From assembly GCA_946902985.2 (NCBI GenBank), contig OX336388.2:1216602609-1216666608 (forward strand): DNA of 64,000 bases. Reading direction: 5' to 3'. The notes below the pieces were generated by a model. That model searched no databases. It had not been told where the DNA came from and saw only the letters and a program-made list of their open reading frames with translations. Below are positions 18,819 to 30,240 of this stretch, in pieces. Each line of letters starts with the position of its first letter. The stretch's first letter is position 1. The position numbers and the translations under genes were made by a program. The DNA comes from Meconema thalassinum (taxonomy: Eukaryota > Arthropoda > Insecta > Orthoptera > Tettigoniidae).

Positions 18819-20251
18819 ATGATGTCAGCACCAGAACTTAGTTGGCAGGAGGTGGATAGTTGTTTTTATAACAAGTTATGTAGCACTAAAATTAATAATG
18901 ATGCTAAATTTTTAGACCCAAATGAATTTTTAAACGCTAGCTCCAACATTTTTAAAAATAAAATGCAAGACTGTTTAAGAGAACATGTAGCGTTAAAGGT
19001 TAACGCTGAGTTAGGCCTATTATGTGATTTTGTTATTTTAAAACAAGGTGTGGAAATAACAAAACCTATTTATTTACATACAAAAATGTGTGAATTGTAC
19101 GGCACTGATATTATACACAGTTGGTATAGTAAAAACATTGTTGATAAGCTCATGACGCACTTTGCCGAGTTTCAAGAATTGGAAAGCGGCAAATCACTGG
19201 AAGCTATCAACCATTTTAAAATTAATGTATGCACCTTTGATCCCATGAACAGTGGTTCAGCTCATGTTAATTTACCTAAACAGTTGGAAAAACATCACGC
19301 AGTCATCAATGTGGATAATAATGACGTTTTTTGCTTTGTTTGGTCCTTGGCTGCTGGGTTGTCCTGCAACTAAAAATGTTCAAAGAATGGGAAAATATCA
19401 CCAGAAATTTATGGAATTAATTATCAGTCTAAATTTAGCAGACATAGAATTCCCAATGGACCTCAACGCCATTTCTCGTTTTGAATCTAAAAATCTTCTT
19501 TACTCCATTAATGTATACGGAGTTGAAGGGGACAAAGTTATTGGTCCATTTTATGTGACAAAGGGAAAAAAAGAAAAGCATTTGAATTTACTGTACATTG
19601 AAGGGGAATTGTGCAACCATTATTGTTATATCAAATATCTTTCTAGACTAGTTCGTTCACAAGTTTCAAAAAAAAAGGGTATATATATGTGATCGCTGTT
19701 TGTAATATTTTACTACCAATCAAAAGTTGGCAGCACATACTATTGACTGCATCACACAACCAGCGGTAAAAATTACATTTCCAAAAATGGATAAAGCCAG
19801 TATGAAATTTCAAAATGTGTCTCGTCAAGAACCGCTTCCATTTACAGTATATGAAGATTTTGAATGTTTAACCACACCCATTGACACATGTAAACCAGAT
19901 CCGACGCATCCGTACACTCAACAAGTACAGCAACATGTGCCATTCAGTTGTGCCCTAAACGTGATTTGTTCATACGACCCTTCACTTTCATACTTCAAAT
20001 CTTATTGCGATGCAGATGCTGCTGCTTGGTTTTTAAATGAATTGGACGCCTTGGCAGATCGGGTGTACAATATCCTGCAAAATCCAATTCCGCTTCGAAT
20101 GTCGGACGCTGACGAGGCGGTTTTTGCAACAGCAACCACTTGTCACATTTGTCAAAAACCAATAGCACCTTGTGACACGCCAGTGAGAGACCATAATCGG
20201 TACACTGGCATATTTAGAGGAGCGGCTCATAGTGTATGTAGTGTATTTTAA
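18819..20251 (+). pseudogene. Protein-primed DNA polymerase B, N-terminal part, frameshifted and truncated
   Basis: Three successive frames make one polymerase: 18819-19373, then 19355-19690, then 19680-20251. Breaks occur at about 19355 and in the poly-A run at 19668-19676, and there is an in-frame stop at about 19700. Recognisable parts are a region with NNDVFCFVWSLAA, then EFPMDLNAISRFE and KEKHLNLLYI, a C2HC finger (CDRCL...KLAAHTIDC), the exonuclease I motif VYEDFECL, and a Cys/His module CHICQKPIAPCD...RDH. This order is typical of the polymerases of Polinton/Maverick, adintovirus-like and bidnavirus-like elements of insects. The polymerase domain proper (motifs A, B, C with DTD) is missing after 20251. 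It is an inactive endogenous remnant. Confidence 0.8.
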
Positions 20252-21780
20252 TGCAAATCCGTATTTTTCTGTGCTTTCTGATAATCCAACCTTTTTTGCG
20301 TTCTGACCATACCCTCAGTCCCAAAGGTGACGGATTACAGGGGTTGTACTGTACTTGTTTTGTATATATTTGGTCAAGTTGGAGTGTGGAATTATTTTCA
20401 CCTAGGTTGGTACTGTACCATTATCCTCATTTTGGCATGATGAATAGTGCAGCGCGACTTATATTTTGAAGCCCAGTGCGAGTCATAATTGTGAGCTGAG
20501 CAAAGTGCAGCTGGGAGATTTCGGTATTTTCCGAGTACCGGCGAGCATGCACGAAGTCAGTGGAACGGAGCACCATCATGGCGACTATTGACCCAGTTTA
20601 TTGATCGAACAATAGGAGTACATTTTATTAAGAATAAGAAGAACGGAGAATAACATGCAAGATTTGCAGTATTATACATGATGTAAGATCATAACATGAT
20701 ATGTATTTTGATATATATACATGTTAATAATTTGTATGAAACGTTTTAAGTTACGGATTACATCCACCAATGCGATGGCAGCTTGATCCTTATCGCACCG
20801 TGGTGGGGGAAGCAAGAGCCTAGCTGTAATCATCCCCGCACATCTGTGGGCAGACCGCTTTTCATATTGCATGAATGTACATCTCATGAGGAGAACTTAA
20901 AACGCGTTTCGTTACATACAGTGCGACGCGATTACTATATCAAACACTTTTGATATTTCGACAGAGTAAGTGTCGAAGGACTCGGTTCGTTTTACACAAG
21001 ATGCAGTCTTGTCAGGAAGCACACGCGAGTGGAACTTGTGTTGTTCACCTACAAAGTCATACGTTCATTATACCATGTGGACTTTAAAATATACTGTTAC
21101 AAGGATGAACGTTATAAAGAACTTTTACTACAGTACGATAAGCTGTAAGTCACGACAGTGAACTTCATTCTCTAAAGCAGTGCTATACATTCTTGTATAT
21201 GTTATTTAACACGCAGCAATGTTGGTGGAACTTTGAACATTGCTCCTCATTCACGAACGACATATTCTTTAACAAGATGTCGAGAGGAATACAGTAATTA
21301 TAATGCTGTATATTTCATTAATCATGGCAGGTTAATAGCACAGTAGCATGAACACTGCTGAACCGGCAAAGTATCGAATATTTCAGTGAAGTATTGCCAT
21401 GAATCAGGTAATGACTAGTGCTCATTGTGGGGCCACTTGTGTCCAGCTGACTAGTGGTTCTCAATGCTGTTAGCAGCGGTAGTCATCCGTGTTCGGTTTA
21501 ATAACATTTCGGTTCGATATGAATACCGCGATACTACGGGGGAGCGATAACTGACCGTTCATCCACGATGGATGATAGCCTGTTAAACCGGGGGGAACAT
21601 GCGGAGTGGAGAAGGCGTTCCATGATCCGATTCCCGACGACCTGGGGAGTCCAAGTTATTGCTACAGCTGAGGAAAGATGTGATATGCAGGGCATATCAA
21701 TGCTCTCATTGGAACTTCTAGATTCAACAAGGTACAGCACATTTAGTCTCGTCCTTCGTAGTAGAGTGTAGACATTCCAA
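20252..21780. other. No recognised gene
   Basis: Only short frames. GC content rises between about 20500 and 21650. No polymerase motif A-C can be found here in any frame, which supports truncation of the polymerase gene at 20251. Whether this segment is the other end of that element is unknown. Confidence 0.5.
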
Positions 21781-22643
21781 TGCTAATTTCTGCCATTATT
21801 TCTAGTGTATTTTGTTTGGAATAGTATGTCGAACTATAAAATTTAGACATGACGTTCTAATTATGACTGATTTTATAATCGACAGGTTTTAGATTCCAAT
21901 AAGGAATGCAACCATTTTTCACTTTGTATTTAATGATGTTTAATTAGGTTTCACAGTAAATTCAGTAATATTTTTATTGAAGCTTTCTTGGTGTAGTGAA
22001 GAGGATTTCGATAGGCACGTTTGTGATTTTGCGTTTTTATCAACGTGGTGAACTCTTATTTTTTGTCAGTTTTTGACATTTTTTGCATCTGTAGACTCTG
22101 GTATGAGCTACATTTATCACTGAACTTCTGGAATATTGTACATTCGAGTGAGTCGTTTCGGAATGTAATGCAGACTTTGATAGCAAGTTATAAGCTTTGT
22201 GACGCTTTTCTATAGAGGAGTTTGATCCTTTGCTTCTGCTAGGGGCCATTCTATGTACTTTTGAAGGATAGAGACTTGTATTGTTTTCTAACCGGTCAAT
22301 TGCGCTAATTGTTATGATTACCATCTCCGGTGGTGTAGAGACTCTACTTGTTTTTCTGGAATTCATTTGTGCAGGGGTGTACCAAACTTTCGCCAGGTAA
22401 ACTTTCTCTTCGTTTATTTAAATTGTGATTTTGATTCAAGATAGCCTCATGTGTGAAGGCATAGTTGAGATCCATGTCCGATGGAATTTATTATCGTAAT
22501 TAATTCTAGTCTGTTGACTATTGAAGATTCTGAAACAACATTTACTTTTTTAACTAGCGTATATCCCAGATTTAATGAATGTATAAGTATGTTGTTGTTT
22601 CCTATGGCTAGCCCGGATTCCAATCCATCAGCTTTCTTGCGTT
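21781..22643 (-). other. Probable 3' UTR/flank of the RNase H LINE
   Basis: It lies directly downstream of the LINE ORF on the minus strand. No repeat tail or gene is recognised; frames are short. Confidence 0.3.
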
Positions 22644-24290
22644 CTAATAGAGTTGTGTGAGGTTTCCAGAAGTTCTAGCAGTCACATCAAGATTGTTGCA
22701 ATGTAGCAGGTGCCTCTTATCAATTTTACTTCCAGGTTCATGACAAAGTGTGCATTCTTCAGATCTCAGGATGTTGATTCGTTTCAGATGAGCTGCAAGG
22801 CAGTCGTGGCCAGTGTTGAGTCTGAAGAAGGCTACAGCTTCTCTTCTTGGTGTTAATTTATATTGATCCCATTTAGCATCAATGTCTTTCCATAATTTGG
22901 TTTCTACTGTTTTCTTTGCCATTTCTTCATACCTGTTTTTGATAGTATTTTTCAACATCCTTTTTGCTGACATAAAATCAGTCTGACTGACAGGTTGTTG
23001 TAGTGTGGTACCTTTTTTCGCTAATCTATCTGCCTCTTCATTTCCTGCTATTCCAACATGAGAAGGGATCCACTGAAATGAGATCTGTTTGTGGAGTCTT
23101 TGAAGGGTTTTTATCATACAAAAAATTTCTTTCAGTTCTTTATTTTGGGGCTTATAATTTGACGAGATGGCTTGGATGGCTGCTTTTGAATCTGTAATGA
23201 TAACACATTTTTGATAATCAATGTTTCTGCCTAATAACTGATGGAGTGCATGTGAAATTGCTCTTATCTCAGCATCAAAGTTTGTTTTGTTTTGGCCTAC
23301 TGGGAAGTAGAGTGAGAAGAGAGATGAATGTATTCCTGCTCCAGTTCTATTTTCTTTGTCTTGTGAGCCATCTGTAAATATTTTTAGCCATTGATTAGAT
23401 GGATATCTTTCTTCTATTGTACAGAGGGCCAGTTGTTTTAGATCTTGTGGTGAAGAGTCTTTCTTGCAGACCTCTTCTAACAAAGTAAGATCTGTAGTCA
23501 CTTGTATATATTCAATGGGGTTGACTGGCATACAGTGTGGTTCAAGTTTTATTTGCAGATTGCTCTTATTGATATATTCTTTGGCAAGACTTATGGGATC
23601 TTTTTGTGTTTTAAGATTGGGGCTAGAAACTGTTTTTTTGATCCATGTCATTTGAGGTAGTCTTTGTATACTGAGATATGCATTGGCTGTTTGATGTTTC
23701 ATCTCTTCTTCTATTGGTAAGTTGTGGGTATATAATAGGTGTGGTTTTTATTGCATCTGTTATGATTCGTAGGGCATTATTCTGACACCTCTCGAGGCGA
23801 TCAATGTTTGACTGGGGTGCTGTAGAGAGTACTTCACTGCCATATTTTATGATAGGTTTGATGTAAGTATTGTAGGTTTTGTTGAGAGTGTCTTGAGTGC
23901 TCCGCCAAGTAGCTCCTGCTAGTCTCTTCAGTAATTTCATCCGTTTGCTTACCTTATCCTCCACATGTTTTATGTATTTGGTCCAGTTCAGCTTCTTGTC
24001 CATGATGATACCTAGGTACTTTGTACTTTCACTTTTTGGAAGGTCTTGATTACTAAATTTGAGACTAAAAGTTGGATTGTGGTGTCTCAGGGAGAAAAAC
24101 TGGTATACTGTTTTGGAAGTATTGATTTCCATATTATTGTTTTCAGTCCAGTTTTTGAGTTTTATAAGTGCCGGGTTCATTCTGTGTTCAAGAAGCATTT
24201 GCTGATTTGGGCTGTTACGTGCTGTGGTCCAAATGATAACATCGTCTGCAAACATGCTGATATTCACATTACCTACTTTCTTTATTGTTT
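22644..24290 (-). pseudogene. LINE fragment: reverse transcriptase C-terminus + RNase H (I/R1-like group)
   Basis: Two minus-strand frames, 24267-23623 and 23702-22644, overlap by about 80 bp in different phases, so one frameshift separates them. The first begins inside the RT palm at MFADDVIIW and continues through YLGIIMDKKLNWTKYI and the thumb (LKRLAGATW, IKYGSEVLS). The second has an RNase H with all catalytic positions: FTDGSQ, NFDAEIRAISHA, ITDSKAAIQA, WIPSHVGIAGNEEADRLAKK. It ends with a Cys/His motif, CTLCHEP...KRHLLHC. The 5' part (endonuclease, RT fingers) is missing beyond about 24290, the usual 5' truncation of LINEs. RNase H places it in the I/R1/LOA-type LINEs and not with RTE. 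Confidence 0.88.
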
Positions 24291-24299
24291 TTGGAAGAT

Positions 24300-25216
24300 T
24301 GTATAAGTATAAGTATGTTTTGATTAAGGAAAAATCATTGTAATTCAGTTTTTGAAAGCATAGGTGTTAATTCAAAAAGGATAATTTGATTATTAAGAGA
24401 ATCCAATCTACATAATTGAAAAGTAATGTAACACTCTGTATAAATTCTAACAACGATGTAATAATAATAACAATACGTCGAAAATGAAATTTGTCGTTCA
24501 CTAGTGAGGGTGACCAATATGTGCAATTAAATATGTTTATGACATATAAATCTTGAATTGAGTGCTCAGGGGAGTACAAATGTATAAGAATAGAGCCGTG
24601 TGGAGGCATTAAGAATGGAGTTTATATTAAAATGAATATTAAGTGGTATTCAATGGAAATTAGTCCATGACAAGTGGTATTTAGAGTCAAGTATAATTTG
24701 ACTGACTTTCAGATTTAATTTATCGTATCATTACAAGCGTTTTTTCCGTTGTTTAGAAGCACGCAAGCTATAATATAAGAGGTTAATACATGGGTTGGAG
24801 AATATTAAATTTTAATATTCTGGATTTAATCACTGTGCTGACAAAGGTTTTACAGTTATCCTGATCAGTTAATTTTGATGATTACTGATATCATTAAGGT
24901 AATGTTAACCTCTTCTGAGCTTTATTGCTTGGTCGGAGAGGACCAATTTAAACATATTCACATCTGTGAAAATAATACTACTGAAACTTATTCTAATAGA
25001 AGGATGTTGAGTCATTGCTTGCGAAATAGAAGAAAAGACACACTAGGAGTGTGCCACTTGTATATTAATGTATATTTCTGTAAATAAGGGTATATTACAA
25101 TTTGTAGGCTAAAATGACCTACTTAAACGTGGAATTAATTTTAATAATGCTGTTGGAGCACTATTTGTGTCATATTAGGGTGTTAATTTGAATAGATTTC
25201 AGTCTAATTAATGTCT
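24300..25216. other. No recognised gene
   Basis: AT-rich sequence with short frames on both strands and no repeat that I can match elsewhere in the window. Confidence 0.5.
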
Positions 25217-25220
25217 TTAA

Positions 25221-25919
25221 CCCCCTTAGCGTGTGCGGCGCAACGGTGCGCCCACTAGCCTGCTACGTTCACAGCGTGTACGGCGCAAAGGTGCGCCGTC
25301 GAATTTGAATCGCCCGCTACGTGGACTTCGCCATAGTTATTTATTTGCTCGTAAGATGGCAGGAAGAGGCAACTTTTGGCTACACTTCGAGATACTTATT
25401 ATTGCCAGGAGGTGTCGCATATCTTCACAGTCATTTATTTTCCAGATCCCTGCACACGTGTTCCCGGTTTTGCGGACCGTGAGTTTGCTTGTAAACATGG
25501 CAAGTCCTGGCACAGTTATTGATGACAAAGAAATAGCTAATTTGCTCCATAATAGTGCCAACGGAAGTGATTCAGAGTGTGACAGAGATATCGAGGATGA
25601 GTTCGCTATAACTTCCAGTGAAGATAGTGACGCTGACCATGTAATTCGTGATAGAACGCCAAGAAATTCGAACACATTGGGCGAATGTGATATTGTCCCA
25701 ATATTGACGTGCCGCTGACCAGGGATAATCAGGTTATTGAAAGTTTATAATATTATGTTATATGTTGTTGTTATTGTGTGTGTTTTTTGAAAACTTTTGC
25801 CAGTACGTTTGGAAATTATAGCGAAATGCATATGATACCCCGCTTACCATTGGGAGTAGGCTAGAAATAATGCACGTTGTGGGTGCAGCCCAGAGTTTCA
25901 CAATATCACGCTTGAGGGG
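25221..25919 (+). mobile_element. piggyBac deletion derivative (699 bp, TTAA flanks)
   Basis: Flanked by TTAA at 25217-25220 and 25920-25923, the piggyBac target duplication. Ends form an imperfect inverted repeat (CCCCCTTAGCGTG left; CCCCTCAAGCGTG on the right complement). A subterminal direct repeat, AGCGTGTRCGGCGCAAMGGTGCGCC, occurs twice at the left. It keeps the start of a transposase-like ORF and lacks the catalytic core, so it is non-autonomous. Confidence 0.85.
25498..25718 (+). pseudogene. N-terminal remnant of a piggyBac transposase
   Basis: From the ATG at 25498 the frame reads MASPGTVIDDKEIANLLHNS and then an acidic stretch with SDSECDRDIEDEF and SSEDSDAD. A short leader, an 'EIANLL' helix and then Asp/Glu/Ser-rich sequence is the usual N-terminus of piggyBac transposases. 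The frame ends after about 73 residues and no DDD catalytic core follows before the right terminus. The same start pattern (MASSEPG...) occurs in the second piggyBac copy at 37709. Confidence 0.65.
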
Positions 25920-25923
25920 TTAA

Positions 25924-27155
25924 TGGAATACAGTTCATCTAGTGGTGACTAGAAGCTGTGTTCACTTGACTTAGATTTTTGCTTCCATTTGAAGCAGCAT
26001 TTGTTTTTTCTGGTTGTTTTATTATAGCAATCTTTTGCTATAATCCCTTGTATGAATAAATTTTGGATAGTTTCGTTTTAATTCTTTAAGTGTGATGCTT
26101 TATAGACGCGATAAGAGGCCACGTTAAGGAAACCATTGCAGGCATTTCAGTGTTTTTCCACGATTTTGAGATTACGTTTTTACGTTGTTCTTGTGTTCTT
26201 TCGAGCTAGATTTACTTTGCCATGGTCTTTCTTAACGTCTCCTCAGTTAGGTAATCCTTGTGCCCCATTATCCTAGTCACTTGCTGAGTAGAATCTGGGG
26301 GTTTTCTAGCCAGGGTTTTCAGGTTCTACAATCCAGTTACCATCGAGGGATCTCAACAAGCTGATGGTAGGTATTTTCGGGTACAGTACCCAGTTTATAA
26401 AATTTGATCCTGAATTTGATATTCTTCAGGAATAGTTGAAGTAAATTACATGTTCAGGATGGTTGCAGAAATTTCTTGTTATAGATTATTTATGACTTGA
26501 TAAAAAAATTGTATTAGAGAAGGTGCAAAGCAAGTTGTTAATAGCAAAACTGGAAGAAAGTAGAACTGTAAACATGATTGGTGATAAAATAAAGCATAAG
26601 ATGGCATAATGTATTTGTAAAAACACAAAAATTAGGAAGTTACGAGAAAGTGTAGCCCAGAAGAAGCAACTGTGTCCTCAGCTAATCAGCTACCATCCCT
26701 GCACCACAGACAACCAATCAGCAACATTTCCCCACCACATTCAGCCAGTCTGTGACCTTCCACTACCACAGGCAGCAAATTGGTGACAAACCCATCCCTC
26801 TCCGTTAAATGGCAGCATTGAGAACACCCAATCATTCGCATTTGTAAGAGTAACAGGGAGACACATTTATATTGAACTATTTGCAATGATGCCAGCTCTG
26901 CCCGTTTTCACAGAGCAACCCATATAATACGAACTGATAATAATACTAAAAACACCTTGTTTTATTCCCTAGGATATCCTGTGAAGAACCATAAAAAGAG
27001 CAGAGTTTACTTACTGCCCCACCATATTTGTCATACCAATGAACATTTTATGGCTCAAGAGTATTCATCAGAGGGCCACAGTCACATCTGAAATCAACAT
27101 ATCCTTCTGTAGTTCATTGCTGCTTCAGACACGTACATATTATACAGGAATATTT
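25924..27155. other. No recognised feature (3' side of FPGS)
   Basis: On the minus strand this is downstream of the last visible FPGS exon and may be intron. I looked for the next conserved FPGS exon (the block with the GIDHT-type motif) and could not find it. Confidence 0.45.
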
Positions 27156-27159
27156 GTTG

Positions 27160-27505
27160 TTTCAATGGAGGGGCTTGGACATCATGGTATTTTAGTCCCA
27201 TGCACTTGGGTGTGTGTGTACAATGTATCTGATAACCTGAGGTGTAATAGTGTGTGTATTTGTGATTCAGGTGAGGATTGGGAAGGACACAGTCATGGCC
27301 TGGAGTAGGAGTGGAAGGAAAACCACTTCCAGGATGGCCAAGATGGGAATTGAACCCAGCTCTTTTCAGTTTTGCTTCACAAGGCTGAGTGTACCCCATT
27401 CCAGCCCTGAGACCAGAATTAAATTTCTTGGCAGAGCCAGGATTCGAACCCAGACCTCCGGGGTGACAACCAAGAACGCTAGCTGTTACACCACAAGGTG
27501 ATCAT
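27160..27505 (-). mobile_element. SINE family D (tRNA-derived, ~350-400 bp)
   Basis: On the minus strand the head reads CTTGTGGTGTAACAGCTAGC (A box) and GGTCTGGGTTCGAATCCTGG (B box), followed by CTCTGCCAAGAAATTTAATT. A second tRNA-like B-box (GGGTTCAATTCCC) follows, then a tail with ATCACAAATACACACACTAT. Further copies are at 47820-48215 (minus), 53290-53625 (plus) and a fragment at 46195-46310. Confidence 0.85.
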
Positions 27506-27968
27506 ACAGTATTAGTGCAGGAACTCTGTCAATATAATTACCTGTTAATAATATTACTAGTATGTCAGAAATTAATTGCCCTATTCAGGTCACTGATAAC
27601 GACCAGGTTTGATTACCATTAATGCACAAGTTTTGAAATGAAAAGCAACATCCTGCAATATGGATTGCATATAAAGTGAAAATCCCATGAGTTACGGGCT
27701 AAATACACGATTTCGAGTCACATAAAAATGACAAGCTTTTTCAAGGCTTATTTTGAAATAAATAATTGTAAAATGAATTAACTTGTTCTTACAAAATGAA
27801 TATGTTGAACATCTCATCACAAATTAAAAGCTTATCACACTAATATAAACTGCACAATTTTCTAGAAATTATGTATCAAAAGAAACTTTCAGTGATTACA
27901 AGCATCATGTGAACAATAATGGTCAGCGAGTAACAAACTTGCCAAACCTTCTTATACATTCACCTCAC
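27506..27968. other. Intronic/unassigned
   Basis: AT-rich sequence downstream of the FPGS exon that ends at 27969. It begins with the GTGAGG donor on the minus strand. No other feature. Confidence 0.5.
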
Positions 27969-28105
27969 CTGATGATATTGGTACAGTCATATGCTCCACC
28001 AATGCCCACTTCCATAATGGCTACATCTACTTTCTCAGCCAGAAACACATTAAATGCCATCACAGTTAAGAATTTGAAATATGGTGGCATGTCACGCTCA
28101 TTTTC
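27969..28105 (-). CDS. Fpgs: Folylpolyglutamate synthase exon (third visible)
   Basis: A 137-nt exon encoding ENERDMPPYFKFLTVMAF, then NVFLAEKVDVAIMEVG, IGGAYDCTNII and a partial Arg codon. The MPPYFKFLT and EVGIGGAYDCTN blocks are hallmark FPGS/Mur-ligase-fold sequence, part of the catalytic core that adds glutamates to folates in mitochondria and cytosol. The acceptor is TCTCTTTCAG and the donor ATCAG|GTGAGG. The exon starts in phase 0, exactly continuing the previous exon across a 100-bp intron, and ends after two bases of a codon. The frame is uninterrupted, so this is a live gene and not a processed copy. The remaining C-terminal exons lie to the left and I could not locate them. Confidence 0.95.
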
Positions 28106-28205
28106 CTGAAAGAGACCATGGATAAAATATAGTTTTACAAAGTTACATGCAGGGTTGTATTCCTTTCAAAATATTATTTTAGGATAAGAGTGACACAGAT
28201 CTCAC

Positions 28206-28452
28206 CTTCTTCTTATGCAATTTATTATAGACAATCCAGAAATACTTGACGAATTCCTGCTGACTGAGGGGTCGACCATTGATTCGAATTCTCTCCCTGA
28301 CTGCCACAAGATGTGGAGAAGAATAAAATCCAGTTTTGAATCCATTCTGACGAAGAATAGATTCACAAAATGCACAAGTTGAACCTTTTCCTTTTGTTCC
28401 TGACACATGGATAACAGAAAGACCATCAAGTTGCTCCAGAGTTACACCAGAT
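28206..28452 (-). CDS. Fpgs: Folylpolyglutamate synthase exon (second visible, ATP-binding)
   Basis: A 247-nt exon. It reads SGVTLEQLDGLSVIHVSGTK and on through GKGSTCAFCESILRQNGFK, TGFYSSPHLVAVRERIRING and FVKYFWIVYNKLHKKK. GTKGKGS is the P-loop of folylpolyglutamate synthases, and SSPHLVxVRERIRING is the adjacent signature, so the assignment is secure. The acceptor is TTTTTGCTTCCAG and the donor AAGAAG|GTGAGA. One base of a split Arg codon at the start joins the two bases left by the upstream exon, and it ends in phase 0. FPGS traps folates in cells by adding gamma-linked glutamates. Confidence 0.97.
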
Positions 28453-28774
28453 CTGGAAGCAAAAATGGAACAATATTCGTAACTCCTTACAATGGAAATG
28501 TAGTGCACAATGATTTTGAATACATGAGTGGGTTCTCTGAAATGTATGCCCATATAATCTTACTAACACACACACACTATCAACAAGAGCACATTTAAAG
28601 CAGTTCCAGTGAAGATGTGGCGAGTCATGATGATCTTGAAAACAATCTATCACTGGGTTTGGTTTTGAACAACCGCAGTAAACTTCACAAAGCAAAACAC
28701 TACAGGTTAGGGCTTGTACTTAGCTACACAACACCACCTAACAGCTGGAAAACCGCATTTGGTACTTATATGGT

Positions 28775-28850
28775 CATGATAAATGATGATTATGATAATT
28801 GTTGTTTTAAGGGGCCTAACATCTAGGTTATCAGCCCCTAAAGGTCTGGG
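28775..28850 (+). repeat. Short repeat E (TTGTTGTTTTAAGGGGCCTA type)
   Basis: ATTGTTGTTTTAAGGGGCCT followed by TATCAGCCCCTAAAGG recurs in altered form at about 48305-48350 and 48980-49025. The two GGGGC/GCCCC blocks can pair, suggesting a hairpin. It is probably the tail of a SINE or MITE family. Confidence 0.6.
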
Positions 28851-28884
28851 TGATAGCGAAAATGACAATGAAATGGAAACCATA

Positions 28885-29715
28885 AGGAAAATTAAGCGAG
28901 ACTGAAAATACACACAAAAAGGAACTCAGATTGAAACGACTCACAAAATGGAGAGTGGTAATACTTACAAAAGGGAATTTAGAAGAAAAATACTCACAAA
29001 AGGAATAATTGAAAAATACGCACAAAATGTAGTTTAGGTGAAAAATACGTACAAAATTCAATGTAGTCAAAATACTTACAAAATGCAATTGAAATTCAAA
29101 ATACTTACAAAAGGCACATGAGATTGAAAATATGTACAAAATGCAACTGAGGTTCAAAATACTTACAAAGTGCAACTGAAATTGAAAATGCACAATGCAA
29201 GTTAGATTGAAAAAGGCTGGTTCAGATTCAAAATAGGCTACTCACAAAGTGCAATTGAAATTCAAAATAGGCCTACTTACAAAATGCAATTGAAATTGAA
29301 AATGCTTACAAAATGTATGGTAGATTCAAAATACTCATTTGGATTCACACAAAGTGCAATTTAGACTGAAAATACTTACAAAATGTAATTTAGATTCAAA
29401 ACACACACAAAATGCAATTGAGGATCAAAATACAGTACTTACAAAATGTCCACCATACAAAATGCAATGTAGATTGGAAATACTTCCAAAATGCGGTTGA
29501 GGTTGAAAATACAAAATGCAATTGAAATTCAGAAAACTCACAAAAATGGTACCATACATTCAAAGACTTACTAAAAAGCAATTTAGATTGTCAATCCTTA
29601 CAAAATGCAATTGAGGTTGAAAATACTCGCAAAATGCAATTTTGATCGATAATACTTACAAAATGCAACTTAGATTGAAAATGCCTACAAAATGTAGTGT
29701 AGATTCAAAAAATTT
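28885..29715. repeat. Degenerate minisatellite, ~30-37 bp unit, in FPGS intron
   Basis: About 25 diverged units of the form GAAAATACTTACAAAATGCAATTTAGATT. On the FPGS sense (minus) strand the unit contains TTTTGTAAGTATTTTC, so many units carry a consensus 5' splice-donor hexamer: nine ACTTAC and about five ACTCAC on the plus strand. Unit lengths vary and copies are 70-90% alike, so the array is old. Open frames across it are repeats of LHFVSI-type peptides and not genes. Confidence 0.85.
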
Positions 29716-29719
29716 GCTT

Positions 29720-30240
29720 AAGGTAATTTAGATACACGGGGAGCCAATTAACAAAAACAGTGCGGGAATTTTAAAGAGAAAAGAGAAAACAAGAGGTCTG
29801 ACTCCTCTAAGAATGAGGGATCAGAAAAGATGAGACAAGGGCCAATTAAGGCAGGAAAGTAAATGACTCCCTAGGCCTCGCATACCCTAATACAGCCAGG
29901 GTCGGAAAAGAACAAGAGTGGACCAAGGGAGGTCGACAGAAAAGAAGACGGAGAGGAGCCCGGCACAAGTAAGCGGAAGCAATGCCGGACTCAGCCGGGG
30001 TCCCGTGGTCGCCAACCCACATCCCACTAGATGTGAGCCCCTGGGGGTAGTCATGATAAATAAAAATTTAAATATGCCCGACAGCGGGTCTTACCGACAT
30101 GATGCTGTTGAGGTAACCGTACATCACCCCAATAGATGTACCTTTATCAAGCAGAGAGAAAGTGTCTACATGCAATAGCTCAGATGGTAAGAGCATTGGG
30201 TGAGAAATCGAAAGGTCCCACATTCGAGTTTTGATTTTAA
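29720..30240 (+). mobile_element. Composite SINE (family B) with tRNA-like module
   Basis: The 5' part (29805-30000) matches 1936-2173. The 3' part contains ATAGCTCAGATGGTAAGAGC, an intact pol III A box of tRNA type, and about 40 bp later a degenerate B box, CACATTCGAGTTTTG. It lies inside the large FPGS intron in antisense orientation. Confidence 0.65.

Noticed and set aside
20252..21780. Continuation of polymerase B
   Set aside because: No motif A, B or C (DTD) found in any frame, and frames are short.
28885..29715. Regular repeats that might be read as a CRISPR array
   Set aside because: Unit length varies, units touch without unique spacers, the genome is eukaryotic and no cas genes exist. 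It is a minisatellite.
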